Translations under genes and position numbers: made by a program
Notes under the pieces: model-generated
What the model saw: the letters and a program-made list of their open reading frames with translations, nothing else
What the model was told of the DNA's origin: nothing
The model's database searches: none
DNA from: Alphaproteobacteria bacterium
GTDB lineage: Bacteria > Pseudomonadota > Alphaproteobacteria > CAAGCB01 > CAG-977
Reading direction: 5' to 3'
DNA length: 64,000 nucleotides
Assembly: GCA_900768845.1 (NCBI GenBank)
Contig: CAAGEK010000012.1
Coordinates: 1-64,000 of the forward strand
In this document: positions 7,904 to 17,506 of the stretch, one piece after another
Layout of the letters: every line of letters starts with the position of its first letter
Position numbering within the stretch: the stretch's first letter is position 1

Positions 7904-10798
7904 TTAACGGCGACCCATCGCATTTTTCTTTGCCAAAGCCGGCAGGAAAGACAATGTTTTGTCAGCCGAAACGACTTTTGCGTCCTTGTCCTTCAGCAAA
8001 GCCTTGTGCGCAGGAGATTCCGCGCCTTTCGCGCCGGAAACGAACACTTTGAGGGGTTCGCCCTTTAAAAAAGCGTCGGCTTTTGCGCGTTTTTGCATTT
8101 TGCTTTTGTTTTCCATGCACTTGACTTTTTTAACATCGGGATCGTCCAGCGATTTGGAAACCAGCTCGAACACATTCTTTGACAAACCGGGTTTCGCCAA
8201 GACCTGTTCCAATGCGGAAACCATCATCTCCTGACGTTCGGGATCGAATTTCTTCCATTTCGTCAAAGGCTTGACCGTATCGGCGGCAACCATCGGGTTG
8301 ATGGAATCCAGTTTCTTGGTCATTTCCGCAACGAAAGCGTAACCCGATCCGTCTTTGGCGTGCAAAGCCGGAGCATTGCTTGCGAATCCGCGCATGACCG
8401 AACGAACCTTGTTCGGATTCGTAATGACAAAGGCGGGATGTTCCAACAATCCTTTAACCGTCGGCAAAGCGTCGGGACGATCGGCGGAAGCCTGCGTCGA
8501 CAGCCATTTGTTGACGACCAGAGATTCATCCTTGAACTGTTCATAGAAGTTATCGAGAATCGCCTTGCGGGCGGGATTTTCGCTGTTCGCCGCAATGCCC
8601 ATCGCCGCCATGCGGTCGGTCATATTGTCGGCATTGTAGTATTGGGCTTCCACCTTACGGTCGATTTCGGGTTTTTCCAACGTTGCCAGATAAGCCAGAG
8701 CCATGTTTTTCAAAGCGCGTTCACCGGCGTTTTCCGCATCGGGGACATATTCTTTTTTAACGTTCAGGGTGTCATACGTCCGCATCAATTCGGGTTCGAA
8801 CTTTTTGGCGAATTCTTTCGACACCAGCTTGTGCGCCTGATGAATGGCGTCGACGTCGGCGACATCCATCCGGTCGGCGATATAGCTTTCGCTCGGCAAA
8901 ACCAGAGCCTTCGCCGCAAAAGCCTTATCCAGCTCCGGATCTTTCAGGTAAGAGCCCAAAGCTTCGATATAAGCGGGATCGACCTTGGGTTCCTTTCCGG
9001 CCTGAATGTCTTTGACGATGGAGAGCATCTGCTTCACGCCGTATTGTTGCGCCGCATCCCAACGGTTGAACAAATCGGAATCATGAGCCATCAGATGAGC
9101 GCGTTCGGCGTCCGTGTATTCCATGTGGAAATTGATCGGAGCGGTAAAGTCGCGGTTCGCGGACAAAACGGGTTTTTCAGGGACGTTGACGAATTTGAAT
9201 TCGGCTTCGGCCGTATCCAGAACCATCACGCGGGACGTTCCCTGCGCCGTTTTTTCATGAGCCAGTTGCAACGGCATGTCATTGCCGTTTTTATCCAACA
9301 ACCCCATTTCCATCGGAATGACGAACGGCAATTTCGTATCCTGTCCCGGAGTCGGCTTTGTTTCCTGACGCAATTTCAGCGTATAGGTTTTATTCTTTTC
9401 ATCGTATTCCCCTTCGGCGAACACGGAAGGCGTCCCCGCCTGAGAATACCAGCGTTTGAACCGGGTCAAATCCATACCGCCGACTTCTTCCATGCATTTG
9501 GCGTAATCGTCGATCGTGACGGCCTGACCGTCATGACGGTCGAAGTACAAATCGTTGGCTTTGCGGAATTTTTCCTTGCCCAACAATTTTTCATACATAC
9601 GGATGACTTCCGCGCCCTTGTTGTAAATCGTCGAGGTATAGAAGTTGTTGATTTCGACATAGGATTCGGGACGGACGGGATGCGCCAGAGGGCCGGCGTC
9701 TTCGGAAAACTGACCCGAGCGAAGGGTCGCCACGTCGCCGATGCGGTTGACCGGACGGGAACGCTGGTCGCGGGAGAATTCCTGATCGCGGTAAACGGTC
9801 AGACCTTCTTTCAGGCTGAGATTGAACCAGTCACGCGCCGTCACACGGTCGCCCGACCAGTTGTGGAAATATTCATGCCCGACGACGCCTTCGATGCCTT
9901 CATAATCGGCGTCGGTCGCCGTGCGCGCATCGGCCAGAACGTACGAGCTGTTGAAAATGTTCAGCCCTTTGTTTTCCATCGCGCCCTGATTGAAATCGGA
10001 AACGGCGACGATGTTAAACAAGTCGAGATCGTATTCGCGACCGAAAACCTTTTCGTCCCACGCCATCGAACGTTTCAGGGAATCCATCGCGTAGTCCAGC
10101 TTTTTCTCCTGACCGTGTTCGGCGTAAATGCCCAAAGACACCTCGCGTCCGGAAGCCGTGACATATTTGTCGTGAATCGACGCCAGATCGCCGCCGACCA
10201 ACGCAAACAGATAGGACGGTTTCGGGAACGGGTCGTGCCACGTCACCGCCGTGCGGCCGTCTTCCATTTTCTCTTCTTTAATCGGGTTTCCGTTCGACAG
10301 CATACAGGGCAACTTGTCCTTGTCCGCACGGATTGTCGTCGTAAACACGGACATGACGTCGGGATGGTCGGGATAGAACGTGATGCGGCGGAATCCTTCG
10401 GGTTCGCACTGGGTGCAGAACACGCCGTTAGAAACGTACAGACCTTCCAGCTTCGTATTGGCCTTGGGATGAATGTCCGTTCCGACGGACAGTTCAAATT
10501 CCTTGGGAGGATTGAAAATCGTCAATCCCTTGTCGTCAACGGCGTATTCTTCGGGTTTCAACGGGCGGCCGTCAATCGCAATCCCCGTCAGCGTCAGTTC
10601 GTCGCCGTCCAGATAAAGGGGGCGGACTTCGCCGGTTGACGCATCATAATCGCTTTTGACCTTCAGCGTAGAAGCCACATGCGTCGTTTCCTCACCCAAA
10701 TCGAAATCCAGATTGACGGATTCGATTTTGTAATCGGGCTTTTTATAATCCTTTAAATGCTTGACTTTCGGCGCGTTTTCAGCCTGTTTTTCCGACAT
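7904..10798 (-). CDS. pepN: Aminopeptidase N (M1 family zinc metallopeptidase)
   Basis: This cytosolic enzyme removes N-terminal residues from peptides in the last step of protein turnover. At 964 aa it has the usual bacterial alanyl aminopeptidase length. The exopeptidase motif GAMEN is at 272-276 and the zinc site HEYFH at 308-312, with the third ligand E331 in NLSLKEGLT. The C-terminal half is the helical domain of PepN. ATG at 10798 is chosen because GGAAAGGG lies just upstream; the frame is open 24 codons further but without a ribosome site. It is monocistronic, with its own terminator. Confidence 0.95.
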   Translation of the reverse strand: MSEKQAENAPKVKHLKDYKKPDYKIESVNLDFDLGEETTHVASTLKVKSDYDASTGEVRPLYLDGDELTLTGIAIDGRPLKPEEYAVDDKGLTIFNPPKEFELSVGTDIHPKANTKLEGLYVSNGVFCTQCEPEGFRRITFYPDHPDVMSVFTTTIRADKDKLPCMLSNGNPIKEEKMEDGRTAVTWHDPFPKPSYLFALVGGDLASIHDKYVTASGREVSLGIYAEHGQEKKLDYAMDSLKRSMAWDEKVFGREYDLDLFNIVAVSDFNQGAMENKGLNIFNSSYVLADARTATDADYEGIEGVVGHEYFHNWSGDRVTARDWFNLSLKEGLTVYRDQEFSRDQRSRPVNRIGDVATLRSGQFSEDAGPLAHPVRPESYVEINNFYTSTIYNKGAEVIRMYEKLLGKEKFRKANDLYFDRHDGQAVTIDDYAKCMEEVGGMDLTRFKRWYSQAGTPSVFAEGEYDEKNKTYTLKLRQETKPTPGQDTKLPFVIPMEMGLLDKNGNDMPLQLAHEKTAQGTSRVMVLDTAEAEFKFVNVPEKPVLSANRDFTAPINFHMEYTDAERAHLMAHDSDLFNRWDAAQQYGVKQMLSIVKDIQAGKEPKVDPAYIEALGSYLKDPELDKAFAAKALVLPSESYIADRMDVADVDAIHQAHKLVSKEFAKKFEPELMRTYDTLNVKKEYVPDAENAGERALKNMALAYLATLEKPEIDRKVEAQYYNADNMTDRMAAMGIAANSENPARKAILDNFYEQFKDESLVVNKWLSTQASADRPDALPTVKGLLEHPAFVITNPNKVRSVMRGFASNAPALHAKDGSGYAFVAEMTKKLDSINPMVAADTVKPLTKWKKFDPERQEMMVSALEQVLAKPGLSKNVFELVSKSLDDPDVKKVKCMENKSKMQKRAKADAFLKGEPLKVFVSGAKGAESPAHKALLKDKDAKVVSADKTLSFLPALAKKNAMGRR

Positions 10799-10885
10799 TT
10801 CATACCCTTTCCGACAAGAAGTTTTCGTCCAACGAGTTTCCATATTACCCGTGTTTTTTGTCCAAATCAAGAAAAAACCGGTGCG

Positions 10886-11524
10886 TCATTTCAACAAAAC
10901 AGTCCGGCATCCGGCGGGTTCTTCGCCGTAAGCGTTTTTATTCCCGTCGCCCTTTGCGAAACAGGCGTAAAGACAAAACGCCACCCCCGCCCCGTAAAGC
11001 GTTAAAACGGCATAGACCGCGGCCGGCCGCCGGAACGGTTCGGGCAGTATGCCGAAGTAAACGGCAAGGAAATATCCTCCGGCGACGATCATCGCACCGA
11101 TCAAACGTCCGCTTTTCCCCGTGTCGTGAAACCGTTTGACCGTTACGCACAGACCGGAGAAGAAACAGATAAAAAGGAGCGCGACGCCCGAAACGCATAC
11201 CGGAAAGTCCGTTTCGGCCATTTTTTCCGTCACGGACAAAGCGCAAAACCAGAACGGCAGGAAAACAAGGAAAGCGTCGCGGGAAACGCGCCCTTTGAAT
11301 GAGAACAGGAACCAGAAAAGCCTGTCAAGCCGGATGGAAACGGGCGTGTGCGTTATGAACAGGCCGGCGGCGGCGTTCTCATTTTCTTCAAAATCGACGG
11401 AACACCCCGCCAAAGGAACCCCGTTCCGGCAATCGGCGGCACAAAAAGGGTAACGCGTTCCGTTTTCCGCACGCACCAAACCTTTGTCCGAACGCGCATC
11501 ATAATCCAAAACGACGCCTTTCAT
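10886..11524 (-). CDS. DUF805 family membrane protein with N-terminal OB-like segment
   Basis: The protein of 212 aa has an N-terminal 60-residue segment resembling a small beta-barrel (KGVVLDYDARSDKGLV). A DUF805 membrane domain follows, with the signature FKGRVSRDAF and the later RFHDTGKSG. Four transmembrane helices are visible between about residues 68 and 205. DUF805 proteins are inner-membrane proteins of unknown function. GGAGGATTGCC precedes the ATG. It is divergent from mutY. Confidence 0.8.
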   Translation of the reverse strand: MKGVVLDYDARSDKGLVRAENGTRYPFCAADCRNGVPLAGCSVDFEENENAAAGLFITHTPVSIRLDRLFWFLFSFKGRVSRDAFLVFLPFWFCALSVTEKMAETDFPVCVSGVALLFICFFSGLCVTVKRFHDTGKSGRLIGAMIVAGGYFLAVYFGILPEPFRRPAAVYAVLTLYGAGVAFCLYACFAKGDGNKNAYGEEPAGCRTVLLK

Positions 11525-11559
11525 GGCAATCCTCCAAAAAAAGTTTGATTTGAAACGGC

Positions 11560-11584
11560 TTTGCGTTTAATGCGTAAACGCAAA
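11560..11584. promoter_or_regulatory. Perfect 10-bp inverted repeat before mutY
   Basis: TTTGCGTTTA (11560-11569) and TAAACGCAAA (11575-11584) flank 5 bp and end at the mutY ribosome site. It could be an operator or an mRNA hairpin that hides the start. Confidence 0.5.
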
Positions 11585-11594
11585 GGAAAGACAA

Positions 11595-12608
11595 ATGACT
11601 TTAACCGAAAAACTGTTGCAGTGGTACGAAAAAAACGGGCGCGACCTGCCGTGGCGCGTCAAAGGCGGCGCGCATCCCCGCCCTTACGAGGTATGGCTGT
11701 CGGAAATCATGTTGCAACAAACGACGGTTAAAACGGTCATTCCCTATTTCAACAGGTTTCTGACCCGTTTCCCCGACATCTTTTCGCTGGCCGAAGCTCC
11801 GTTGCAGGACGTTTTGATGCTGTGGCAGGGGTTGGGATATTACACGCGGGCGAAAAAGCTTCACGAATGTGCAAACGTCATCGTTCGCGATTTCGGCGGC
11901 CGCTTTCCCGACGACAGGGCGGCATTGATGAAACTGCCGGGGGTGGGAGCATACACCTCGGCCGCGATCGCGTCTTTGGCGTTCAACAAACCCGAAGCCG
12001 CCGTCGACGGAAACGTCGTGCGCACCCTGTGCAGAATCAAAGGATGGGACAAACCCGTCCGCGAATTGTCGAAACAAATCGAAACGCTGGCTCAAGCCTG
12101 CGTTTCCCGAACCCGCGCCGCCGATTACGCTTCCGCGATCATGGATTTCGGAGCGACCGTCTGCACGCCCAAAAATCCCCTGTGCGACGGATGCCCGCTC
12201 CGGCAAGACTGCCAAGCGTTGAAAAACGCGACGGTTTCCCTCATTCCCGCCGTTGCGAAAACGCCCAAAGCCGGAAAATCGGGATACGTTTTCATCATTA
12301 CCGACGGAAACGGCGGCGTTTTGTTGCGCCGAAGGACGGAAAAGGGACTGTTGTCGGGACTGACGGAAATGCCGTGGAACACGGACTGTTCATTTCCCTT
12401 TGAAAACGGATGGGAGATTTCAAAAGCCGCCGTTTCCCATACTTTCACGCACTTCCGGCTGACACTGACGCTGGTTTCGGGAAAAACGGAAGACGCTTCA
12501 CGCATTTGCGGCGGTTTTTTCGCGCCGGTTTCCGGATTGGATAACCATCCTTTTTCCACCCTGATGAAAAAAGTGATAAAAACCGCGAAAAAACATCAGA
12601 TGTTCTGA
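11595..12608 (+). CDS. mutY: A/G-specific adenine glycosylase
   Basis: MutY removes adenine mispaired with 8-oxoguanine, preventing G:C to T:A changes. The 337-aa protein has the catalytic Glu in SEIMLQQT (E37), the helix-hairpin-helix LPGVGAYTS (114-122) and catalytic Asp D138. The four cysteines of the Fe-S cluster are C190, C197, C200 and C206. A NUDIX-like C-terminal domain (about 225-330) recognises 8-oxoG. AAAGGAAAGACAA precedes the ATG. Its end overlaps the convergent repeat-protein gene by 13 bp. Confidence 0.96.
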   Translation: MTLTEKLLQWYEKNGRDLPWRVKGGAHPRPYEVWLSEIMLQQTTVKTVIPYFNRFLTRFPDIFSLAEAPLQDVLMLWQGLGYYTRAKKLHECANVIVRDFGGRFPDDRAALMKLPGVGAYTSAAIASLAFNKPEAAVDGNVVRTLCRIKGWDKPVRELSKQIETLAQACVSRTRAADYASAIMDFGATVCTPKNPLCDGCPLRQDCQALKNATVSLIPAVAKTPKAGKSGYVFIITDGNGGVLLRRRTEKGLLSGLTEMPWNTDCSFPFENGWEISKAAVSHTFTHFRLTLTLVSGKTEDASRICGGFFAPVSGLDNHPFSTLMKKVIKTAKKHQMF

Positions 12609-13483
12609 CGGCGGGACATGGCCGCTTTTATAAATGCCGCCAGCTTTTCATCCCTGCTCTTCGTGTTCGTGCGTTTCGCCGCCGCGGCCAGTTCGACCCT
12701 TTTGACCGCCAACAGGGAAACGGCGGAAGCCGACGGGGATTCCCCGACGATTTCGTGCAATCCCTTTTTCAAATCCTGCGTTCCGATTTCCGAACCGCCG
12801 CGCATAAAAACGTTGTGGGCGGCGATCATGACCGCCGCTTCGTTCCACCGCGGATTCCCCGGCATATCGCGCAAAGCCCGCTCAATGTCATCCGCCGCGA
12901 CGCTTTTCGCCTTTTTCAGCTTCGCCCTTTCCGCCGCCAGCAACACCGCCGCCGCACCGTTCGGGGTGTTTTCGGGAATCACGGCGTGCGCCGCATCCAA
13001 ATCGACGGTTTCCGATCCCGACAATTCCGCGTTGACGACCGCCAACAGCACCGTCGGAGCGGCGTCCCTCAACGGACAGGCGATTTTTCCGGACGCCTGC
13101 CTGATATCGGCGGAGGACACATAGTTTTTACCCGCACGGCCGGCTTCAAACCCCGCAAGAATGACCGAAGGGACGCTCCAGACGGGATTGACGGGGATGT
13201 CCCGTGCGGCGTGATGCAATTCGGCGGCCGAAACATCGCTCCGTCCCGCCAGCTCCGCCCTTTTCAAGGCCAAAAGAACCGCCGCAAGGTTGACGGAAGA
13301 ATCCGACGCCATATCCTTTGCCGAACGGATGAAGTCGGGGCGATCCAAAGGCTGTCTTTCAACGACGGAAACGGAAGACAGAAATTCGGACGCCGCGGAA
13401 TTGTCACGCGCCTCCCTGCCTGCGGACGCACCGCACGCAAACGCCTTTATCTTTCCCTTGTTCCAAAAAGACCGCATTTCCAT
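12596..13483 (-). CDS. Alanine-rich internal-repeat protein of unknown function
   Basis: The 295-aa protein is made mostly of about five degenerate helical repeats of 40-45 residues. Each has the pattern D-(4-6)-A-x-x-(D/I)-x-P-x-N-P followed by V-x-L-A-x-x-x-A-x-L-x-G and a charged turn (compare residues near 48-90, 91-135, 136-175, 176-220 and 221-265). There is no signal peptide or membrane helix. I recognise no family; the layout suggests an alpha-solenoid-like cytoplasmic protein. GGAGGCCGGAA precedes the ATG. Confidence 0.7.
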   Translation of the reverse strand: MEMRSFWNKGKIKAFACGASAGREARDNSAASEFLSSVSVVERQPLDRPDFIRSAKDMASDSSVNLAAVLLALKRAELAGRSDVSAAELHHAARDIPVNPVWSVPSVILAGFEAGRAGKNYVSSADIRQASGKIACPLRDAAPTVLLAVVNAELSGSETVDLDAAHAVIPENTPNGAAAVLLAAERAKLKKAKSVAADDIERALRDMPGNPRWNEAAVMIAAHNVFMRGGSEIGTQDLKKGLHEIVGESPSASAVSLLAVKRVELAAAAKRTNTKSRDEKLAAFIKAAMSRRQNI

Positions 13484-13607
13484 TTCCGGCCTCCCGTTTT
13501 GTTGTCATCACCGAATTCGCTTGAATTATGATGACAGGAACAAGGGAAAAGGGCAACCTGACAAACAGTATTCACCGGCTGTATTTTTGCAAAAAGCGTG
13601 AGGTTCG

Positions 13608-14984
13608 TCACTGATTAAAACGTTTTTGCCATCCTTTGGAAGCGCGGCCGTACAAACGAGGCGGTTCATCCGCCCCTTTCTGACCGGCGACGGTTTCCGT
13701 CCCGTTTTCCTTTAACAGGCGTTTCAGCAAATCCCCGCCCTTTTGCGGCCAGACGCAAACGCCTGCAACCGTCGGAAAAGCGCACCCCGTGCTTTCGGGA
13801 AAGGAAAAAGCTTCGCCCGTGATGCGGCAATACGCCATATCCGCGAAAATGCGCGCTTCCATGTATGTGGGGTCGTATCCGGACGCGCCGGAACTTTCAA
13901 CGACGGGCGGACGTTCGAAACGGGCGCGGATACGCTTGAAAACGCTTTCATGTTCGGGCAAGACATATCCCCCGCCGTTCAACAGGTTTTTGAAATCCTC
14001 CGCGGCCAAAGGGTTTTTCCACCCCCCGCCGAACAATAAAAAGGCGTGAGGCATCAAAACGTCTTCGGGAATATGGCAAAGCGTATGAACCATGCCGTAT
14101 GCGCTCAGATATTCCGCCGTCCTCAAAGCGTCCTCAAACACGCAATCCTTCCAAGATTCGGGAAGGCGGTACCAAGACGGATCGGAAGACTTCGGCGGCC
14201 GTTTCAAATAAAAATTCCCGCCGTCGGCCGTCACCGCGGCACCATGAAACATATCGGACAGCAACTCGGGAACGATTTTTCCCGAAGAACCGAAAAAACC
14301 GCCTTTGTCAAAAGGTTCTTTTTTAACCAGCCTGACCAGATAATCGGGGAAATGGTTGAACGGTCCGGCGTCCCATCCCGAAACGGTTATCTTTCCCGCC
14401 TTTTCGGAAATGACCGAGATGTTGCCCGTATTTCCCGCATTGCAAAAAGCGACGGGAAACAGGCCGCGGCGTTTCAAATCGGCGGAAATGCGGGCGTTAT
14501 GGACGGGAGCGAGCGGCGCGCCCTCCCCGCCGTTCATGACGTCGTCCGAACGGAAATCGTAAATGACCGGAATCCCCGTGCTTTCCGCCACCAGTCCGGC
14601 GTCTGCGATCTGAACGGTATACGGCGGTTTTCCCCCCGCGACCGAAGGCGGAAAATGGTCGCACGTCTGGCCGTGAAAGCCGATGGCCGCTATGTCGTCG
14701 CGGGATACGCCGCTTTTGGCGACCAATTCGTTGATTGCACGGGCGACAAGTCCGGAATAAGCCCTGACCGTGTTTATAAAAAACGGATCGGCCGCCACCG
14801 TTTCCATTTCCGCCCCGCTTTCCGACACCGATCGACGGATTTTCCTCAAATCCTCCGTCATCTTTTGGGAAAACAGGATCGTATGCCCTGCCAGATCCCT
14901 TATTTCCCCGTTGTCAAAGGAAGTCAGCACAACGTCCGCCGCGTCCAAGGAATTTCCCGTCATAACGCCGATTGTCAAAACCAT
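13608..14984 (-). CDS. anmK: Anhydro-N-acetylmuramic acid kinase
   Basis: AnmK phosphorylates and opens 1,6-anhydro-MurNAc released in cell-wall recycling, giving MurNAc-6-phosphate. The N-terminal GVMTGNSLDAAD is the ATP/sugar motif of the family (most members have GTSxDGxD). GFHGQTCDHFP and the NAGNTGNISV and GWDAGPFNHFPD motifs follow. At 458 aa it is longer than the usual 360-390, with extra segments in the second half. It lies 15 bp behind the bioG-like gene and is probably co-transcribed with it. Confidence 0.88.
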   Translation of the reverse strand: MVLTIGVMTGNSLDAADVVLTSFDNGEIRDLAGHTILFSQKMTEDLRKIRRSVSESGAEMETVAADPFFINTVRAYSGLVARAINELVAKSGVSRDDIAAIGFHGQTCDHFPPSVAGGKPPYTVQIADAGLVAESTGIPVIYDFRSDDVMNGGEGAPLAPVHNARISADLKRRGLFPVAFCNAGNTGNISVISEKAGKITVSGWDAGPFNHFPDYLVRLVKKEPFDKGGFFGSSGKIVPELLSDMFHGAAVTADGGNFYLKRPPKSSDPSWYRLPESWKDCVFEDALRTAEYLSAYGMVHTLCHIPEDVLMPHAFLLFGGGWKNPLAAEDFKNLLNGGGYVLPEHESVFKRIRARFERPPVVESSGASGYDPTYMEARIFADMAYCRITGEAFSFPESTGCAFPTVAGVCVWPQKGGDLLKRLLKENGTETVAGQKGADEPPRLYGRASKGWQKRFNQ

Positions 14985-14999
14985 CGCACCCTCCCGCGA

Positions 15000-15641
15000 T
15001 CAATCGAAGAAATAATTCAAATCGCCATAATTATAGAAAAGAAAATGCCCTGCGTCCACAACTTCGGATTTTATCCCCTCCCATGCTTTTTTCTGTTTTT
15101 CGGGCGGGATGATGCGGTCGTTTTTCGCTATGACCGCACGGTCGAAAACATACGGGCTTTCGGGAAATGTTCCGGACAAAGCCTCCAATGCGTCCAATTC
15201 GGCAAGACTGTCTTCAATCGAACAGGCGGGCGGGTGTTTGTTGAACTTTTCCAACGCTTCAGGCGTATCGGTCAGGTAATCGCGCCGGAAATCCATAAAA
15301 TTGTCCGCGGTGATTCCGCGAAACGCCTCGACGGTTTCCCTTGCCAGCCCGCGTTCGGGATCGAACAGGTCTGGCACGCCGCAAAACGCCGTCGAATGCG
15401 ACACGGGCGGCATCATCCCTTTGATAAACGGCATCACAAACACACCGCATGAAAACGCCGCCAACGTAAAGCGTTCAAATTTTGAAAAATCGAAATTCAA
15501 GCTTAAATCCCTGTAATCGAACAGGAATAAAATGTTGCGTTTTCCGACGACAGGCATCATCGGGCGGTGATCCATTCCCCATCCCAACGCGAAAATCAGC
15601 AAATCCTTTGAATTTCCGTTTAAAACCAAATGCGTTTGCAT
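15000..15641 (-). CDS. bioG: BioG-type pimeloyl-ACP methyl ester esterase (DUF452)
   Basis: The 213-aa protein matches the DUF452/BioG family over its full length: a strand-rich start with FALGWGMD, then LFDYRDLSLNFDFS, then the nucleophile turn AAFSCGVFV, with the late VFDRAVIAKNDRIIPP and DAGHFLFYNYG supplying the Asp and His. BioG hydrolyses pimeloyl-ACP methyl ester in biotin synthesis. Here the nucleophile elbow is S-C-G rather than the common S-M-G. No other biotin gene is near. GGGAGGCTTT precedes the ATG. Some members may act on other esters. Confidence 0.75.
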   Translation of the reverse strand: MQTHLVLNGNSKDLLIFALGWGMDHRPMMPVVGKRNILFLFDYRDLSLNFDFSKFERFTLAAFSCGVFVMPFIKGMMPPVSHSTAFCGVPDLFDPERGLARETVEAFRGITADNFMDFRRDYLTDTPEALEKFNKHPPACSIEDSLAELDALEALSGTFPESPYVFDRAVIAKNDRIIPPEKQKKAWEGIKSEVVDAGHFLFYNYGDLNYFFD

Positions 15642-15734
15642 AAAGCCTCCCTCTTCGTTTGCGGATATTTTCTGGACAGGGTCGCCAAACGGCCGGTATA
15701 ATCGGAAACATCCCTTTCAACCGAAGAGCCTTTG

Positions 15735-16403
15735 ATGAACGAAAAGCCCGCATCCGATGAAAATGATACAGAAGCGTCCCGAAAGCGCAACACGGAAATA
15801 CCCGAAGGCGAAGAAGAGGCGTTCTTAAAAAAACAGGAAACGGCTCGGTACGGCGTTTCGCTGGGCGAATGGCGTGCCAAACACTGGGCGGCGGCGCAAA
15901 AGCGCGACAGACAGGGCGTTGACGATTGCAAACGCGTGACGGCGGCTTTTTTACGCTTGGAAAAAACGTTGCAAAAGCTTTTAAAAGCCCGCCCCGATAC
16001 AAATGCGGCAAGAAGTCTGCAAAAAGCTTTGAACGACGGGAATCTGTCCGCGAAAACGGATCTGACGCGGGAAGACGGCCGGAATTTCATTTCCGGAATC
16101 AAAAAGTACATGACAAACCTGTTCAATCCGAAAAACCCCGAAAAAGAATTGGAAACGGCGTGGAAAGAGGCCTGTAAAGCCGTATCGGAAACCGCCGCCG
16201 GCAGGGACATTTTACGCAAAGCGGGGGAAAACGGCGGGATTTGCATCGAATCCGTCTTGAAAGCGGCGGCGGCGGCGCAAAAGCATTACCGTTCGGAAAA
16301 CGCCCGCGACCGTTATGAAATGAGCGAAGCCGCCGATCTTGCCAAAGAGTCGCGCAAACTTTTGGACTCCGGCCGAAAAAATCCCTCCGCCCGATCGCAA
16401 TGA
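15735..16403 (+). CDS. Hypothetical charged helical protein
   Basis: The 222-aa protein is rich in Lys, Glu and Ala with predicted helices throughout, no signal peptide and no membrane segment. I see no recognisable domain. ATG at 15735 follows GAAGAGCC; a TTG one codon earlier is a less likely start. It is divergent from bioG and stands alone. Confidence 0.6.
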   Translation: MNEKPASDENDTEASRKRNTEIPEGEEEAFLKKQETARYGVSLGEWRAKHWAAAQKRDRQGVDDCKRVTAAFLRLEKTLQKLLKARPDTNAARSLQKALNDGNLSAKTDLTREDGRNFISGIKKYMTNLFNPKNPEKELETAWKEACKAVSETAAGRDILRKAGENGGICIESVLKAAAAAQKHYRSENARDRYEMSEAADLAKESRKLLDSGRKNPSARSQ

Positions 16404-16533
16404 AAAACCGTTTCACCGCAAAAAACGAATGTTAAGGAACAACGTTCTTTCCGTTGTCCGGCATTTCATCAAGATTTGAATGTTTTTACGCTTTTCTCCG
16501 TTAAAAAAGAAAAAAGCGAAAGGATGCCATAAA

Positions 16534-17416
16534 ATGAAAATGAAAATTTTTGCCCTTATTCTGTCATTTCTTCCGTCACAGATTTTCGCCGCTTCTGACA
16601 TTTCCGAATTTGTCTCCGTTCCGGCGGCAGACGACGGCTTTGAAACGGGGAAACATCCTGTAACCGACGCCTTATACAAAATACGAAGCCTTTTCGAGTA
16701 CCCCGCTCCGTCCCGTCTCCCCGTCGCCGGTCAGGAGGGATGGCAAGGAAAACCACCCCGTCGTTTTCGTTTCCTATTATGACGCTTTGAAATACTGCGC
16801 ATGGCTCGGCACAAAAGACCCTTCCCGCATTTCCGACCTTCCGCCGGTGAGTGAACGGAAGCCGTCCGCATCGGGAAAAGGCTGGAACTACCCTTGGGGT
16901 GACAAATCCGATGCAAGCCGATTCAATTACAATTTACACGCGGCGTCTTATTTCGTGAAGCGAAACCCCATTATAACATATATCCACCCGAAATCCGCAC
17001 TTTACGGACGAAAAGTCGGGCTTTGTTTCCGTCACTCCCGAAGGCCGTGTTTCCGGGTGGATTGATCACAAGAATCGAACCGGTTTCGTTTATACGGATC
17101 TGTTCAAAGAGCTGAACGCCGGCGGCGGTTTTACAACACCCGTCGACAGTTATCCGTCGGGACGGAACGAATACGGCGTTTGTCCGGAAACGTTCGGGAA
17201 CGGACGTCAACGGACACAACCGCCGCGAACGGCGCGGAAAAAGGCAGGAAAGTCAAAGCCGTAAAAGGCGGTTCATGGTATGCATCGGCGAAATCGTGTA
17301 AAATCACGGAACGCGGAGAAGGAAAATCCCCCCAAGCGGGATACGATCCCGTCGGGTTTCGCATCACCGCCAAACCGAACGCCGTATTTAGAAACGGGAC
17401 AGGATTTTTCCCCTAA
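16534..17416 (+). pseudogene. Decayed SUMF1/formylglycine-generating-enzyme-like secreted protein
   Basis: Pieces of one gene lie in three frames. Frame 1 from ATG 16534 gives a signal peptide (ending QIFAASD) and the opening of the domain. Frame 2 from about 16739 gives HPVVFVSYYDALKYCAWLG and YPWGD, matching the family pattern PV-x-V-S-W-x-D-A. After about 16980 other frames carry the rest, ending LSGNVRERT then KAVKGGSWYASAKSC and PVGFRI, which match the DMSGNVWEW, RGGSW and GFR blocks. The RLPTEAEWE block is not seen. At least three frame changes make this non-functional. Confidence 0.75.
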
Positions 17417-17506
17417 AAACGGAAAGGCGAAAAACAACCCGAAAAAACTTGAAATCGAAAAAAGAACCGTACAGAATAAGTTTTCTTTGGTTTTTGGAGA
17501 GTGCTG

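Noticed and set aside
8360..10639. Long open frame (over 750 codons) on the plus strand opposite pepN
   Set aside because: It mirrors pepN, whose motifs and ribosome site are clear; the opposite frame has odd composition (many R, H, F) and no start signal.
14046..15452. Plus-strand frame opposite anmK and bioG
   Set aside because: It spans two real minus-strand genes and their junction and has Arg/His-rich shadow composition.
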